64,000 bases of DNA from Rhodococcus opacus B4. GTDB taxonomy: Bacteria; Actinomycetota; Actinomycetes; Mycobacteriales; Mycobacteriaceae. Under the pieces are notes generated by a model, which did no database searches, had not been told where the DNA came from, and was given only the letters and a program-made list of their open reading frames with translations. Where the stretch lies: positions 3,162,001 to 3,226,000 of the forward strand of contig NC_012522.1 in assembly GCF_000010805.1 (NCBI RefSeq). Direction: 5' to 3'. How positions within the stretch are numbered: the stretch's first letter is position 1; every line of letters starts with the position of its first letter. The translations under genes and the position numbers were made by a program. Below, one piece after another: positions 51,771 through 60,573 of this stretch.

Positions 51771-52154
51771 ATGCTTGACCCCGACGTGCGCCGCGTACTC
51801 GACGGCACCTCGATCGCCCACCTCGCCACCGCCCTCCCGGACGGCTCGCCCCACACCGTTCCCCTCTGGATCGGCACCCACGGCGACCAGATCGTCTTCC
51901 TCACCGGTCCAGGCTCGCGCAAGGCACGCAATCTGCGCCGCGACCCGCGGCTGGCACTGTCCATCGCGCCCGCCGACAACCCGTTCGAGCCCGTTGTCGT
52001 CCGTGGACGGGTCGTCGAGTGGCTCGACGGCGATGCGGCATGGGAGATCATCGACCAGCTGTGCACGAAGTACACGGGCGCACCCTACCCCCGAGACGAA
52101 GAACGCGTCGTGGCCGTGATCGAGCCCGAGCGACAGACCGTCGGCGTCGGCTGA
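51771..52154 (+). CDS. PPOX-class flavin/F420-dependent oxidoreductase
   Basis: 127 residues. Split-barrel fold of the pyridoxamine-phosphate-oxidase class: IAHLATALPDGSPHTVPLWIG, VFLTGPGSRKARNLRRDPRLALSIAPADNPFEPVVVRGRVVEWL. Such proteins bind FMN or F420; actinobacterial ones of this size are often F420-linked. AGGAG precedes the ATG. The divergent HxlR gene is the probable regulator. Confidence 0.85.
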   Translation: MLDPDVRRVLDGTSIAHLATALPDGSPHTVPLWIGTHGDQIVFLTGPGSRKARNLRRDPRLALSIAPADNPFEPVVVRGRVVEWLDGDAAWEIIDQLCTKYTGAPYPRDEERVVAVIEPERQTVGVG

Positions 52155-52195
52155 GCCGATCACAGACAGACTGCGGGGCAGCGATTCTCACTCGC

Positions 52196-52906
52196 TCATT
52201 CCGGCGGTGAGCCGTCCCGGCGCTCCAGCGTCGCGGTGAGGCCCGCAAGGAGGATGTCGACTCCGCGTTCGAGTTCGGCGGCGCCGTCGTAGGACGCCAG
52301 CACCGGCGCCAGCCCCCGGAGCAGGGGGAATTCACCGATCGGCAAACGGTGAAGGCCGAGACGCAGGAGGTCGTCGGATTCGTCGGGGCGCTCGACGAGT
52401 TCCTGCAGTTCGTTGAGGACGTGACCGTAGAGGAAACCGAACAACGCCCGATAGACGTGCAGGGCGTCGGCGTCGGTGAAACCCGCCCGGGTCAGCAGCG
52501 TCAGGATGTCCTCGAGCGGCCGCAGGGTGCCGAGTGGCCTGAGCCCGAGCGGCGTCGACAGCGGGCGGGTGACCAGGAGCGGCACCACCTGAGGATGGGC
52601 GAGCGCCAGCCTGCGAAAACCCCGCGCGACCTCCCGTAGTTGCATGGCCCAATCGCCGTCGCCGGTATCGACCTCGAGCTCCTCGAGCACGCGCTCGGCG
52701 AGACCGTCGAGCAACGCGGCCTTGTTCGGAGCGTGGCGGTACAGAGTCATCGGATCGCGGTCGAGAGCCTTACCGAGACGGCGCATGGACAGCCCGTCGA
52801 TTCCGTCTCGGTCGACGATCGCGAGTGCTTCTTCGAGTATCCGCTCCCGGGTGATCGGGCCGCCGTCAGAGTGGATCGAACGACGATCGGGCTCATCGGC
52901 CATCAC
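52196..52906 (-). CDS. TetR-family repressor
   Basis: 236 residues. N-terminal helix-turn-helix TRERILEEALAIVDRDGIDGLSMRRLGKALDRDPMTLYRHAPNKAALLDGL, then a TetR_C-like helical ligand domain. A second in-frame ATG lies one codon in (52903). It is divergent from a fatty-acid desaturase gene, with a perfect 16-bp palindrome between, the standard repressor/target layout. Confidence 0.9.
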   Translation of the reverse strand: MMADEPDRRSIHSDGGPITRERILEEALAIVDRDGIDGLSMRRLGKALDRDPMTLYRHAPNKAALLDGLAERVLEELEVDTGDGDWAMQLREVARGFRRLALAHPQVVPLLVTRPLSTPLGLRPLGTLRPLEDILTLLTRAGFTDADALHVYRALFGFLYGHVLNELQELVERPDESDDLLRLGLHRLPIGEFPLLRGLAPVLASYDGAAELERGVDILLAGLTATLERRDGSPPE

Positions 52907-52934
52907 AGCACCTCCATGAACACTGTAGGCCTGT

Positions 52935-52950
52935 ACTGTAGATCTACAGT
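52935..52950. promoter_or_regulatory. TetR operator candidate
   Basis: ACTGTAGATCTACAGT is a perfect palindrome 29 bases upstream of the TetR start. A half-site CACTGTAG sits just beside it at about 52921. It should repress both divergent genes. Confidence 0.75.
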
Positions 52951-53022
52951 GTTGACAGCCCGCGAAATGCGGCGTTCACTTCAGGGTGAAGCACGGAGCA
53001 GGTTCGGAATCGGGAGTCGAGA

Positions 53023-54261
53023 ATGGCGATATCCGACATCAAGGAATACGCGCATCTCACCGAGGAGGATGTCGAGGCGCTCCGCTCCGAACTCGACGCC
53101 ATCCGCCGGGACGTCACCGATTCGCTCGGTGAACGCGATGCCACCTACATCCGTCGCACGATTGCGTTTCAGCGTGTACTGGATGCCGCTGCGCGCCTGG
53201 TGATCCACTGCAGCCGGGCGCGAATCGGGTGGATCCTCGGGACGACGGCCCTGGCTCTGGCCAAGAGTGTGGAGAACATGGAGATCGGGCACAACGTCTC
53301 CCACGGCCAGTGGGACTGGATGAACGACCCCGAAATCCACTCCAGCACCTGGGAGTGGGACATGGCAGGCGTGTCGTCGCAATGGCAGTACTCGCACAAC
53401 TATCGCCACCACGTGTTCAGCAACGTGGTCGGAATGGACGACGATCTCGGGTTCGGCGTCATCCGTATCACCCGCGACCAGCCCTGGAAGCCCGACAATC
53501 TGCTGCAGCCACTACGGAACCTGTTGTTGGCATCAACATTCGAATGGGGCATCGCCCTGCACGGCCTGTATTCCGAACGGGACCGCGTCGACACCGCCGC
53601 CGAGAAGACCGCCCACACCCGAGCACTGCTCGGCAAGATCGCTCGCCAGGCCGGCAAGGACTACGTGCTGTTTCCCGCCGTCAGCGGGCGGCGGTGGCGA
53701 CGGACGCTGACGGCGAACCTCTCGGCCAACCTGCTGCGAAACCTGTGGGCGTACGTCGTGATCTTCTGCGGGCACTTCCCCGACGGTGCCGAAAAGTTCA
53801 CGCCATCGGAACTGGAACACGAGACCCGGGCGGAGTGGTATCTGCGCCAGATGCTGGGCACCGCCAACTTCCGGGCCGGTGCGGTGCTGGCATTCCTGAG
53901 CGGCAACCTCTGCTACCAGATCGAGCACCACCTGTTCCCCGACCTTCCCAGCAACCGCTACGCGGAAATCGCGACGAGGGTCCGCGCACTGTGCGAAAAA
54001 TACGATCTGCCCTACACCACCGGTTCGCTTGCCAAGCAATACTTTTTGACCCTGCGCACCATCCACAAGCTGGCGTTCCCGGACCGGTTCCTGTCCGCGA
54101 CCGCCGATGACGCTCCCGAGACCGCGTCCGAACTGAAATTCCGCACCTCCCCCACCGGGCCCGCCGACGAGCGCACCGGACGACGGGCGGGACTGCGCAC
54201 CGCGTTGCGCGAGGCGACGCCGAACCGCCGACCGCACGCGAAGGGACGCCGACGGGCCTGA
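53023..54261 (+). CDS. acyl-lipid/acyl-CoA desaturase (DesA3-like)
   Basis: 412 residues. Membrane di-iron desaturase histidine boxes: GHNVSHGQWDW, YSHNYRHHVFSN and QIEHHLFPDLPSNRY, with hydrophobic stretches between. It inserts a double bond into a fatty acyl chain using O2 and reduced ferredoxin/rubredoxin. No electron-transfer partner is encoded next to it. A Lys/Arg-rich tail ends the protein. It is under the divergent TetR. Confidence 0.93.
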   Translation: MAISDIKEYAHLTEEDVEALRSELDAIRRDVTDSLGERDATYIRRTIAFQRVLDAAARLVIHCSRARIGWILGTTALALAKSVENMEIGHNVSHGQWDWMNDPEIHSSTWEWDMAGVSSQWQYSHNYRHHVFSNVVGMDDDLGFGVIRITRDQPWKPDNLLQPLRNLLLASTFEWGIALHGLYSERDRVDTAAEKTAHTRALLGKIARQAGKDYVLFPAVSGRRWRRTLTANLSANLLRNLWAYVVIFCGHFPDGAEKFTPSELEHETRAEWYLRQMLGTANFRAGAVLAFLSGNLCYQIEHHLFPDLPSNRYAEIATRVRALCEKYDLPYTTGSLAKQYFLTLRTIHKLAFPDRFLSATADDAPETASELKFRTSPTGPADERTGRRAGLRTALREATPNRRPHAKGRRRA

Positions 54262-54283
54262 CGCACCCGCCGCCTCACACAGG

Positions 54284-54302
54284 GGGTGTGCAATGAACAC
54301 CC
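54284..54302 (+). terminator. weak hairpin after the desaturase
   Basis: GGGTGT-N7-ACACCC, 22 bases past the stop; no T-run. Confidence 0.4.
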
Positions 54303-54386
54303 TTGGGTGGCTGTCGACCGGCTCCTTCCGGGGGCAATGTTGGTGTGGTCAAAGAACACCCGCCCCCACACCAGCAAGGACTCCGC

Positions 54387-54635
54387 ATGTTTCGCCACAC
54401 CGCCATTCGCGCCGGCCTGATGTTCGCCGCAGTCGCATTCTCCGTCACCGGCGCGGCCGGAATCGCGCACGCCATGCCCGCCTCGACGGGCGGTGACGTC
54501 GCCGTCACCTCACAGTCGGACCGTGACAACCGCGACCGGGATCGGCGCGACCGTTTCGACGACGACGCGCAGGGCGTGATGTGCGAGGGTCAGGCCATAG
54601 TCGACCGTCCCAGCTGCTCATCGCTGCCGTACTGA
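54387..54635 (+). CDS. small secreted protein, charged
   Basis: 82 residues with a clear Sec signal (AAVAFSVTGAAGIAHAMPAS, cleavage probably after AHA). The mature part is Asp/Arg-rich (QSDRDNRDRDRRDRFDDD) and carries two cysteines near the end (MCEGQAIVDRPSCSS), which may form a disulphide. No family recognised. AAGGA precedes the ATG. Confidence 0.65.
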   Translation: MFRHTAIRAGLMFAAVAFSVTGAAGIAHAMPASTGGDVAVTSQSDRDNRDRDRRDRFDDDAQGVMCEGQAIVDRPSCSSLPY

Positions 54636-54664
54636 TCGCTCACGATCGGGGAGGTGCAGGCCGC

Positions 54665-54695
54665 CGCCGCTGCCGCGTTCGTCGCGGCAGCGGCG
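54665..54695. terminator. bidirectional terminator
   Basis: CGCCGCTGCCGCG and CGCGGCAGCGGCG are perfect 13-bp arms with a 5-base loop, between the secreted protein gene and the convergent WhiB gene. Confidence 0.85.
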
Positions 54696-54707
54696 TACTA
54701 CTGAGCG

Positions 54708-55004
54708 CTACCGGGCGCGTGACGGCCTCGCGAAGAGATCCGACCAGCGGACTCGGGGATGCGCCTCGAGCAGTGCCCGGCGCTGACGTTCGGTCATCCC
54801 ACCCCAGATGCCGAATTCGACGCGGTTGTCGAGCGCATACGCGCCGCATTGCATCAGCACCGGGCAGTGCCGGCACAGCGCGGCGGCCTTGCGCTGCGCG
54901 GCGCCTCTCACGAAGAGTCGATCCGGGTCTCCGTCTCGGCACCGGCCGCGCGTGATCCAGTGGAGTTCCGCACCGGAGTCGGGACGCTCGTTCGGCTTGT
55001 ACAT
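54708..55004 (-). CDS. WhiB-family iron-sulfur regulator
   Basis: 98 residues. Four cysteines in the WhiB spacing (RGRCRDG; then CRHCPVLMQC), followed by the GIWGGMTERQRRALL turn and a basic C-terminus (RPSRAR) for DNA contact. It should bind a [4Fe-4S] cluster that responds to O2 or NO. The subgroup is not assigned. About 198 bases of upstream sequence hold its promoter. Confidence 0.93.
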   Translation of the reverse strand: MYKPNERPDSGAELHWITRGRCRDGDPDRLFVRGAAQRKAAALCRHCPVLMQCGAYALDNRVEFGIWGGMTERQRRALLEAHPRVRWSDLFARPSRAR

Positions 55005-55202
55005 GTGAAGTCATTCCCCTCTCGAACACCGAGCACGGTCAGGGCACTGGGAATGTGGGAACAGCTTGATGGAGCAAGTGAAAGTTTCAGCTGCGGACAG
55101 GTTTACGCAACACATCGGCTCCGGCGACGAGGCGCGATCGACGATCGCACCGATGACAGATTAACTGCACCCCGTGCCGATCGCGCGTCGAAGCGTGTCC
55201 AC

Positions 55203-56495
55203 CTATCCGGGCGAGCGGCGCAACGACCGGATCGCGTAGATCACGGCCCCGAGCGCGAGGACGCCCACACCCGGAATCACCGAGGCCAGGGGAAGGAACG
55301 CGGCGAGGACGATGCACCCGGCGGCGCCGACGAACGCCACCAGACGCGGCCACGGTTTCGCGGACAGCGTCCAGGCGGACGCGTTGGCGATCAGGTAGTA
55401 GACCAGCACGGCGAACGAGGAGAACCCGATGACGCCGCGCAGATCCGCTGTCGCGGCGAGCAGCGCCACCACCACAGCCACCGCCAACTCGGCCCGGTAG
55501 GGCACCGCGAACCGGGGGTGGACGGCATCGAGCAGGCGAGGCAGGTGGCCGTCGCGTGCCATAGCGAACGTCGTCCGCGAGACTCCGAGGATCAGGGCGA
55601 GCAGCGAGCCGAGGGCGGCGATCACCGCGGCCACCCGAACCACCGGCTCGAGACCCCCGAATCCCGCAGCGGCAACCGCCTGCGCAAGCGGATCCGTCGC
55701 GACCGCGAGAGCGTCGGCACCGAGAGCGTTCAGGACCGCGACCGCGACGCACAGGTACGCGACGAGGGTGATGGCCAGGGCGAGGGGAATCGCCCGGGCG
55801 ATGGTCCGGGCCGGGTCCTTCACCTCCTCGCCGAGGGTGGCGATCCTGGCGTATCCGGCGAACGCGAAGAACAGCAGACCGGCGGCCTGCAGAACCCCGG
55901 TCACGCCGTGGCCGGAAGCGATCCCGAGGCCGTCGAACCCGGTGTCGGGACCGATCAGGCACACAGTGACGACCACGGCGAGGACGGCGAGCACCGTGAA
56001 GACGATGAGCCGGGTGACCATCGCCGATTTCTGCACACCGAAGTAGTTCACGGCGGTGATGGCGGCGACGGCAACGACTGCGACGAGATGCTCGCGGCCG
56101 GGCCAGGCGTAGGCACCGACGGTCAGGGCCATCGCGGCACACGAGGCAGTCTTGCCGACCACGAATCCCCAGCCCGCCAGATATCCGAAGAACGGTCCCA
56201 GGCGTTCCCGCCCGTAGACATAGGTGCCGCCGGATTGCGGATACAGCGCGGCGAGCCGGGCCGAGGAATCGGCATTGCAGTAGGCGATCACCGCGGCCAC
56301 GGCCAACCCGACGAGCAGTGCGCCGCCGGCGGCGGACGCTGCGGGCCCCAGCGCGGCGAAGATCCCCGCTCCGATCATCGACCCGAGGCCGATCATCACC
56401 GAGTCGAACACCCCCAGCCGCCGGCGTAACTGCGGCGTCGCGGCCGGATGCGCGTCGTCGCCGTCCGAAATCTCGTCACCGGCCATGCGTGGCAT
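55203..56495 (-). CDS. APC-superfamily amino-acid/amine permease
   Basis: 430 residues and about 12 hydrophobic segments. The start VFDSVMIGLGSMIGAGIFAALGPAAS is the APC helix-1 substrate motif; GLLFFAFAGYARIATLGEEVKDPARTIARAIP is the conserved helix-6/loop. Closest in style to the YhdG/cationic-amino-acid-type antiporter-like group. GGGGG lies 5 bases before ATG 56495. A nested palindrome at 56525-56543 lies in its promoter. Confidence 0.88.
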   Translation of the reverse strand: MPRMAGDEISDGDDAHPAATPQLRRRLGVFDSVMIGLGSMIGAGIFAALGPAASAAGGALLVGLAVAAVIAYCNADSSARLAALYPQSGGTYVYGRERLGPFFGYLAGWGFVVGKTASCAAMALTVGAYAWPGREHLVAVVAVAAITAVNYFGVQKSAMVTRLIVFTVLAVLAVVVTVCLIGPDTGFDGLGIASGHGVTGVLQAAGLLFFAFAGYARIATLGEEVKDPARTIARAIPLALAITLVAYLCVAVAVLNALGADALAVATDPLAQAVAAAGFGGLEPVVRVAAVIAALGSLLALILGVSRTTFAMARDGHLPRLLDAVHPRFAVPYRAELAVAVVVALLAATADLRGVIGFSSFAVLVYYLIANASAWTLSAKPWPRLVAFVGAAGCIVLAAFLPLASVIPGVGVLALGAVIYAIRSLRRSPG

Positions 56496-56810
56496 TTTCC
56501 CCCTTCGGACGTGCGGATGCCTGGGAACGCAACGCTAGCGTTCTCCGGCACGCAAGCGTGAACTGCACGGGGTCAACCGGTTTCGGCACTGTGTCAAGCT
56601 CGGGGTCACGACCACGCTATCGGGCAAGGGGTGCGGCGGCCGGCGGAGCTTCGCATTCGGACTGTCGGCAACTACGCGAAGGGCTGAATTCCGACTACCG
56701 CTCGGACCATAATTGTTCCATCGGGAAACAGACACACCGGACATTGCCTGCACCCCGAGAATCATCGGCCGGCCGAAGCCGGGCGACAATCGAATCAAAG
56801 GTGAGATCAG
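56496..56810. other. 315-bp divergent intergenic region
   Basis: No gene seen. It contains a nested palindrome at 56525-56543 (outer GAACGC/GCGTTC arms around a perfect AACGCTAGCGTT), 30-48 bases upstream of the permease start, a probable operator. The rest is AT-richer near 56690-56740 and should hold the promoter of the secreted protein gene. Confidence 0.5.
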
Positions 56811-57143
56811 ATGAACACGTTCGCATTGCGCACGGCGGTCATATCGGCCGCGATCGCCACCGCTTTTGCACTCGGTTCCGGCGTCGCCGCGGCGGCACCG
56901 GCATTTCATGGAGACCCGAACACACCCGGCACGCAACTCCACGTCCACACCGACCCCAGCACCCCGGCCGACAACAACAGTTATCAGTGCGGGGCGATCG
57001 GCGTCGGCGGTGCCGGGGTCGGATCGAAACCTCCCGGAGGCAGCGGGCAGCTCAACGGCGTCTTCTTCGGCAGCGGCCCGGTCCAGGGTGGCTGCATCGG
57101 TAACGACGGGTCGGTGCACTTCCCGTCCGGACGTGCCGAGTAG
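56811..57143 (+). CDS. small secreted protein
   Basis: 110 residues. Sec signal peptide (residues 1 to about 28, ending GVAAAAPAFH). The mature part is Gly/Pro-rich with two cysteines (YQCGAIGVGGAGVG and QGGCIGNDGSVHFPSG), likely one disulphide. It resembles short exported proteins of mycolic-acid bacteria without known function. Confidence 0.65.
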   Translation: MNTFALRTAVISAAIATAFALGSGVAAAAPAFHGDPNTPGTQLHVHTDPSTPADNNSYQCGAIGVGGAGVGSKPPGGSGQLNGVFFGSGPVQGGCIGNDGSVHFPSGRAE

Positions 57144-57196
57144 TAAGAACCCGGCCCGACGCCACGCTCCGACCGAACGGTGCATTGCGGCTTGAT

Positions 57197-57216
57197 TCGA
57201 TATCTGTCAATATCGA
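57197..57216. promoter_or_regulatory. ArsR operator candidate
   Basis: TCGATAT-CTGTCA-ATATCGA has perfect 7-bp arms and lies 4-23 bases before the arsR start, so bound ArsR would cover the promoter. The mRNA may be nearly leaderless. Confidence 0.7.
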
Positions 57217-57219
57217 CGC

Positions 57220-57606
57220 ATGTCGAATCAGGAGCTTTTGGACGGTGAGGCGTGTTGCTCGCCGCTCGCGCGTGAACCACTGACCGAGGACTGGGCCGGG
57301 GATCTGGCCCGGATGTTCAAGGCCCTCGGCGATCCGGTGCGCCTGCGGCTGCTGAGCCTGATTGCCAGTCACGCCGGCGGCGAAGCCTGTGTCTGCGACA
57401 TCTCCGCGTCGTTCGACCTGTCTCAGCCGACGATCTCCCACCACCTGAAGGTGCTCCGCGCCGCCGGGCTGCTGGACTGCGAACGCCGCGGCACCTGGGT
57501 GTACTACTGGGTGATCCCGTCGGCGCTGCAACAGCTGTCCGCCGTGCTGCTGACCGAGGGCGGCCCCGCCGTGCCGTCCCCCACCTGCGCAGAGACGCCC
57601 GAATGA
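57220..57606 (+). CDS. arsR: ArsR-family arsenical repressor
   Basis: 128 residues. ArsR winged helix: MFKALGDPVRLRLLSLIASHAGGEACVCDISASFDLSQPTISHHLKVLRAAGLLDCERRGTWVYYWV. The CVC pair in the third helix, plus CC near residue 13, are plausible As(III) ligands. It overlaps the acr3 gene by 4 bases and should repress the whole operon until arsenite binds. Confidence 0.93.
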   Translation: MSNQELLDGEACCSPLAREPLTEDWAGDLARMFKALGDPVRLRLLSLIASHAGGEACVCDISASFDLSQPTISHHLKVLRAAGLLDCERRGTWVYYWVIPSALQQLSAVLLTEGGPAVPSPTCAETPE

Positions 57607-58691
57607 GCGCGGCCCCGACCACCGAGCACCCCTCCGTCGTCGGCAAACTCTCCACTCTCGACCGTTTCCTGCCGGTGTCGATCGGCGTCGCGATGGCCAC
57701 CGGCCTGCTGCTCGGCCGTCTGATTCCCGGGCTCGGCGACACCCTGAGCGCCGTCGAGATCGACGGCATCTCGTTGCCGATCGCGCTCGGACTGCTGATC
57801 ATGATGTATCCGGTGCTCGCGAAGGTCCGCTACGACCGGCTCGACACCGTCACCGGCGACCGCAGGTTGCTGATCGGTTCCCTCCTGCTGAACTGGGTCC
57901 TCGGTCCGGCGCTGATGTTCGCCCTGGCCTGGCTGCTGCTGCCGGATCTGCCCGAGTACCGCACCGGTCTGATCATCGTCGGCCTGGCCCGCTGCATCGC
58001 GATGGTGATCATCTGGAACGACCTCGCGTGCGGTGACCGGGAGGCCGCCGCCGTCCTGGTGGCGATCAACTCGGTGTTCCAGGTGATCATGTTCGCCGCG
58101 CTCGGCTGGTTCTACCTGTCCGTGCTGCCCGGCTGGCTCGGTCTCGAACAGACCACCATCGACGCCTCACCGTGGCAGATCGCGAAGTCGGTGCTGATCT
58201 TCCTGGGCATCCCCCTGCTCGCCGGCTACCTGACCCGCCGCTTCGGCGAGAACGCCAAGGGCCGCGAATGGTACGAGTCGACATTCCTTCCCCGCCTCGG
58301 GCCGTGGGCGCTGTACGGGTTGCTGTTCACGATCGTGATCCTCTTCGCGCTGCAGGGCGACCAGATCACCTCTCGGCCGTGGGACGTCGTCCGGATCTCG
58401 ATCCCGCTATTGGCGTATTTCGCGATCATGTGGGTCGGCGGCTGCGTCTACGGCGCGGCCATGGGTCTGGGCTACGAACGCACCACCACCCTGGCGTTCA
58501 CCGCCGCGGGCAACAACTTCGAACTCGCCATCGCCGTGGCCATCGCCACCTACGGCGCAACGTCCGGGCAGGCCCTGGCCGGTGTCGTAGGACCGCTGAT
58601 CGAGGTCCCCGTCCTCGTCGGACTGGTCTATGTGGCCCTGGCGCTTCGCACGCGGTTCCGCGCGTCAGTCACGAATGGGGCACTCTCATGA
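57603..58691 (+). CDS. acr3: Acr3-type arsenite efflux transporter
   Basis: 362 residues with 10 hydrophobic segments. Acr3 marks: FLPVSIGVAMATGLLLGRLIPG, the essential cysteine in IIVGLARCIAMVIIWNDLACGD, and AAGNNFELAIAVAIA. It exports As(OH)3 using the proton-motive force. Overlaps arsR and arsC by 4 bases each. Confidence 0.95.
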   Translation: MSAAPTTEHPSVVGKLSTLDRFLPVSIGVAMATGLLLGRLIPGLGDTLSAVEIDGISLPIALGLLIMMYPVLAKVRYDRLDTVTGDRRLLIGSLLLNWVLGPALMFALAWLLLPDLPEYRTGLIIVGLARCIAMVIIWNDLACGDREAAAVLVAINSVFQVIMFAALGWFYLSVLPGWLGLEQTTIDASPWQIAKSVLIFLGIPLLAGYLTRRFGENAKGREWYESTFLPRLGPWALYGLLFTIVILFALQGDQITSRPWDVVRISIPLLAYFAIMWVGGCVYGAAMGLGYERTTTLAFTAAGNNFELAIAVAIATYGATSGQALAGVVGPLIEVPVLVGLVYVALALRTRFRASVTNGALS

Positions 58692-59089
58692 CTCCGCCCA
58701 GCGTGTTGTTCGTCTGCGTTCACAACGCAGGCCGCTCCCAGATGGCCGCCGGATTCCTCTCCCACCTCGCGGGTGATCGGATCGAGGTCCGCTCCGCCGG
58801 GAGCGCCCCGGCCGCGACCATCAACTCCGCCGCTGTCGAGGCTATGGCCGAGATTGGAATCGACATCTCCGGCCAGTCCCCGAATATCCTCACACCCGAC
58901 ACCGTCGAAAGTTCCGACGTCGTCATCACCATGGGCTGCGGCGACACCTGCCCCGTCTTTCCCGGGGTCCGCTACCGGGACTGGGCGCTCGACGATCCGG
59001 CAGGCAAGGGCGTCGACGCCGTGCGTCCGATCCGCGACGAGATCAAAGCGCGGGTCGAAGCCCTGATCACCGAGCTTGCCATTCCCTGA
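58688..59089 (+). CDS. arsC: arsenate reductase, LMW-phosphatase fold
   Basis: 133 residues. P-loop VCVHNAGRSQMAAGFL with the catalytic Cys and a later cysteine pair in MGCGDTCPVFPGV. DWALDDPAG supplies the general acid. In actinobacteria this group is usually mycothiol-dependent or thioredoxin-linked. It reduces arsenate to arsenite, which Acr3 then expels. Confidence 0.93.
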   Translation: MTPPSVLFVCVHNAGRSQMAAGFLSHLAGDRIEVRSAGSAPAATINSAAVEAMAEIGIDISGQSPNILTPDTVESSDVVITMGCGDTCPVFPGVRYRDWALDDPAGKGVDAVRPIRDEIKARVEALITELAIP

Positions 59090-59256
59090 CAGCGTCGCGG
59101 CGGCGAGGACGAGAGTTCTTCGTGTCGCGACGGCGTTCATTCAACCCGGGTGGCCGCGGGCTTCGTCCCACTCACAACAGTGACACACCCGGTCCCGCCC
59201 ACGACTGGAAATGATTCGGCAGACATAGTTCCCGCCTTCCAGGAGAATTCTCAGTC

Positions 59257-59421
59257 ATGGCCGCCGACCCACTGATCGAAGAACTCACCGCCCGCATCGG
59301 ACAGGCCGTCGCTCGCGCCGCGAAGAACGGTGATCCCCTGTTCGGCACCGTTGAGCTCACCATCGGCGAACTTGTCGAATTGCTCGAACACATCGAACGA
59401 CTTTCACCCACATCGGAATAG
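59257..59421 (+). CDS. 54-residue acidic helical protein
   Basis: ATG 59257 with AGGAGA upstream. The protein (LIEELTARIGQAVARAAKNG then GTVELTIGELVELLEHIERL) is mostly helical with a regular Leu/Glu pattern. It is shorter than the usual gene-calling cut-off. Codon use fits a real gene. No family recognised. Confidence 0.6.
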   Translation: MAADPLIEELTARIGQAVARAAKNGDPLFGTVELTIGELVELLEHIERLSPTSE

Positions 59422-59459
59422 GCCCACCACAGTGTCGTCGCTCCCCAGCCGCCCCGTCG

Positions 59460-59487
59460 CACGGAGCACGGAGCACGGAGCACGGAG
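59460..59487. repeat. four tandem copies of a 7-bp unit
   Basis: CACGGAG repeated four times without a mismatch, just after the small gene. It may vary in number between strains; function unknown. Confidence 0.85.
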
Positions 59488-59562
59488 CGCAAGTGTTCGG
59501 ATCCGTCAGAGTAGATCTCGCACAACAGGAATAGCAGCTCCCTGAGGCGGGTTACGCCGCAC

Positions 59563-60492
59563 ATGACCAAATCTGTTGTCGCGCAATCATACGGAACATC
59601 CGACGCCCTGGCCGTGGTCGACGTGGAGGTTCCGCCACCCGCATCGGGAGAGGTGCTCGTCGACGTCAAGGCGATCGGCGTGAACCCCATCGACTACAAG
59701 CTTTACAGCGGTGCCTTCGGGGACGATCCCGAGAAGCTGCCTGTCAAGGTCGGCGGCGAGGCCGCCGGCGTGGTCGCGGCCGTCGGGCCAGGAGTCACCG
59801 AGGTCGCGGAGGGCGACGAGGTGATCGTCAGCCCCGGCACCGGCCTCTACGCCGAACAAGTGGTCGTGCCCGTCTCCGCAATCACCCGCAAACCGGCCGG
59901 CCTCGGCTGGGAGCAGGCCGCCGGTCTGCTGTTGGCGGGCGGCACCGCGGTGGATGCCCTGGACACCATCCGGGCCGGTTCCGGCGACACCATCCTGATT
60001 CACGGCGCCTCCGGTGGCGTCGGTGCCCTCGCCGTGCAACTCGCCGTCGCCCGCGGCGCGACGGTCATCGGTACCTCGGGAGCGGCGAATCAGGACTACG
60101 TCCGAAACCTCGGAGCAACTCCCGTCCTCTACGGAGACGGCCTCGAGGAGCGAGTGCGCGAGGCCGCATCCCAGGGCATCGATGCGGCACTCGACACCGC
60201 CGGAACCGACGAGGCCGTCGACGTGTCGCTGGCGGTGGTCGAGGACAAGACCCGGATCGTGACGATCGCCGCCTTCGGTCGTGCGCAAGCCGACGGCTTC
60301 GCGTCCGTCGGCGGAGGGAACCCGGCAAGCGCCGAAGCCCGGCTGAAGGCTCGCGACGTTCTGGTCGAGCAAGCCGGCGCCGGACGCCTGACGGTCACCA
60401 TCGCCAAGACGTTTGCCCTGGTTGATGCCGCGCAGGCCCACATCGAACTCGCGAAATCCCACCCCGCGGGGAAGTTCATCCTGATTCCGTAA
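59563..60492 (+). CDS. quinone-oxidoreductase-like protein (zinc-free MDR)
   Basis: 309 residues. Medium-chain dehydrogenase without zinc ligands. N-terminal VKAIGVNPIDYKLYSGAFG, cofactor motif ILIHGASGGVGALAVQLAVARGATVIGTSGA (NADPH-binding), and C-terminal KTFALVDAAQAHIELAKSHPAGKFILIP. It probably reduces quinones or enones. Confidence 0.9.
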   Translation: MTKSVVAQSYGTSDALAVVDVEVPPPASGEVLVDVKAIGVNPIDYKLYSGAFGDDPEKLPVKVGGEAAGVVAAVGPGVTEVAEGDEVIVSPGTGLYAEQVVVPVSAITRKPAGLGWEQAAGLLLAGGTAVDALDTIRAGSGDTILIHGASGGVGALAVQLAVARGATVIGTSGAANQDYVRNLGATPVLYGDGLEERVREAASQGIDAALDTAGTDEAVDVSLAVVEDKTRIVTIAAFGRAQADGFASVGGGNPASAEARLKARDVLVEQAGAGRLTVTIAKTFALVDAAQAHIELAKSHPAGKFILIP

Positions 60493-60573
60493 GACGCGCA
60501 GAGCCCTGACGCAGTTCGTGGAGACCGGAATTGTCCGTCTTCAGTGCAGGGTGCTGCGCGTAGACTTTGGCGG

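Noticed and set aside
59460..59487. Tandem repeat as a CRISPR array
   Set aside because: The unit is only 7 bp with no spacers and no cas genes are in the window.
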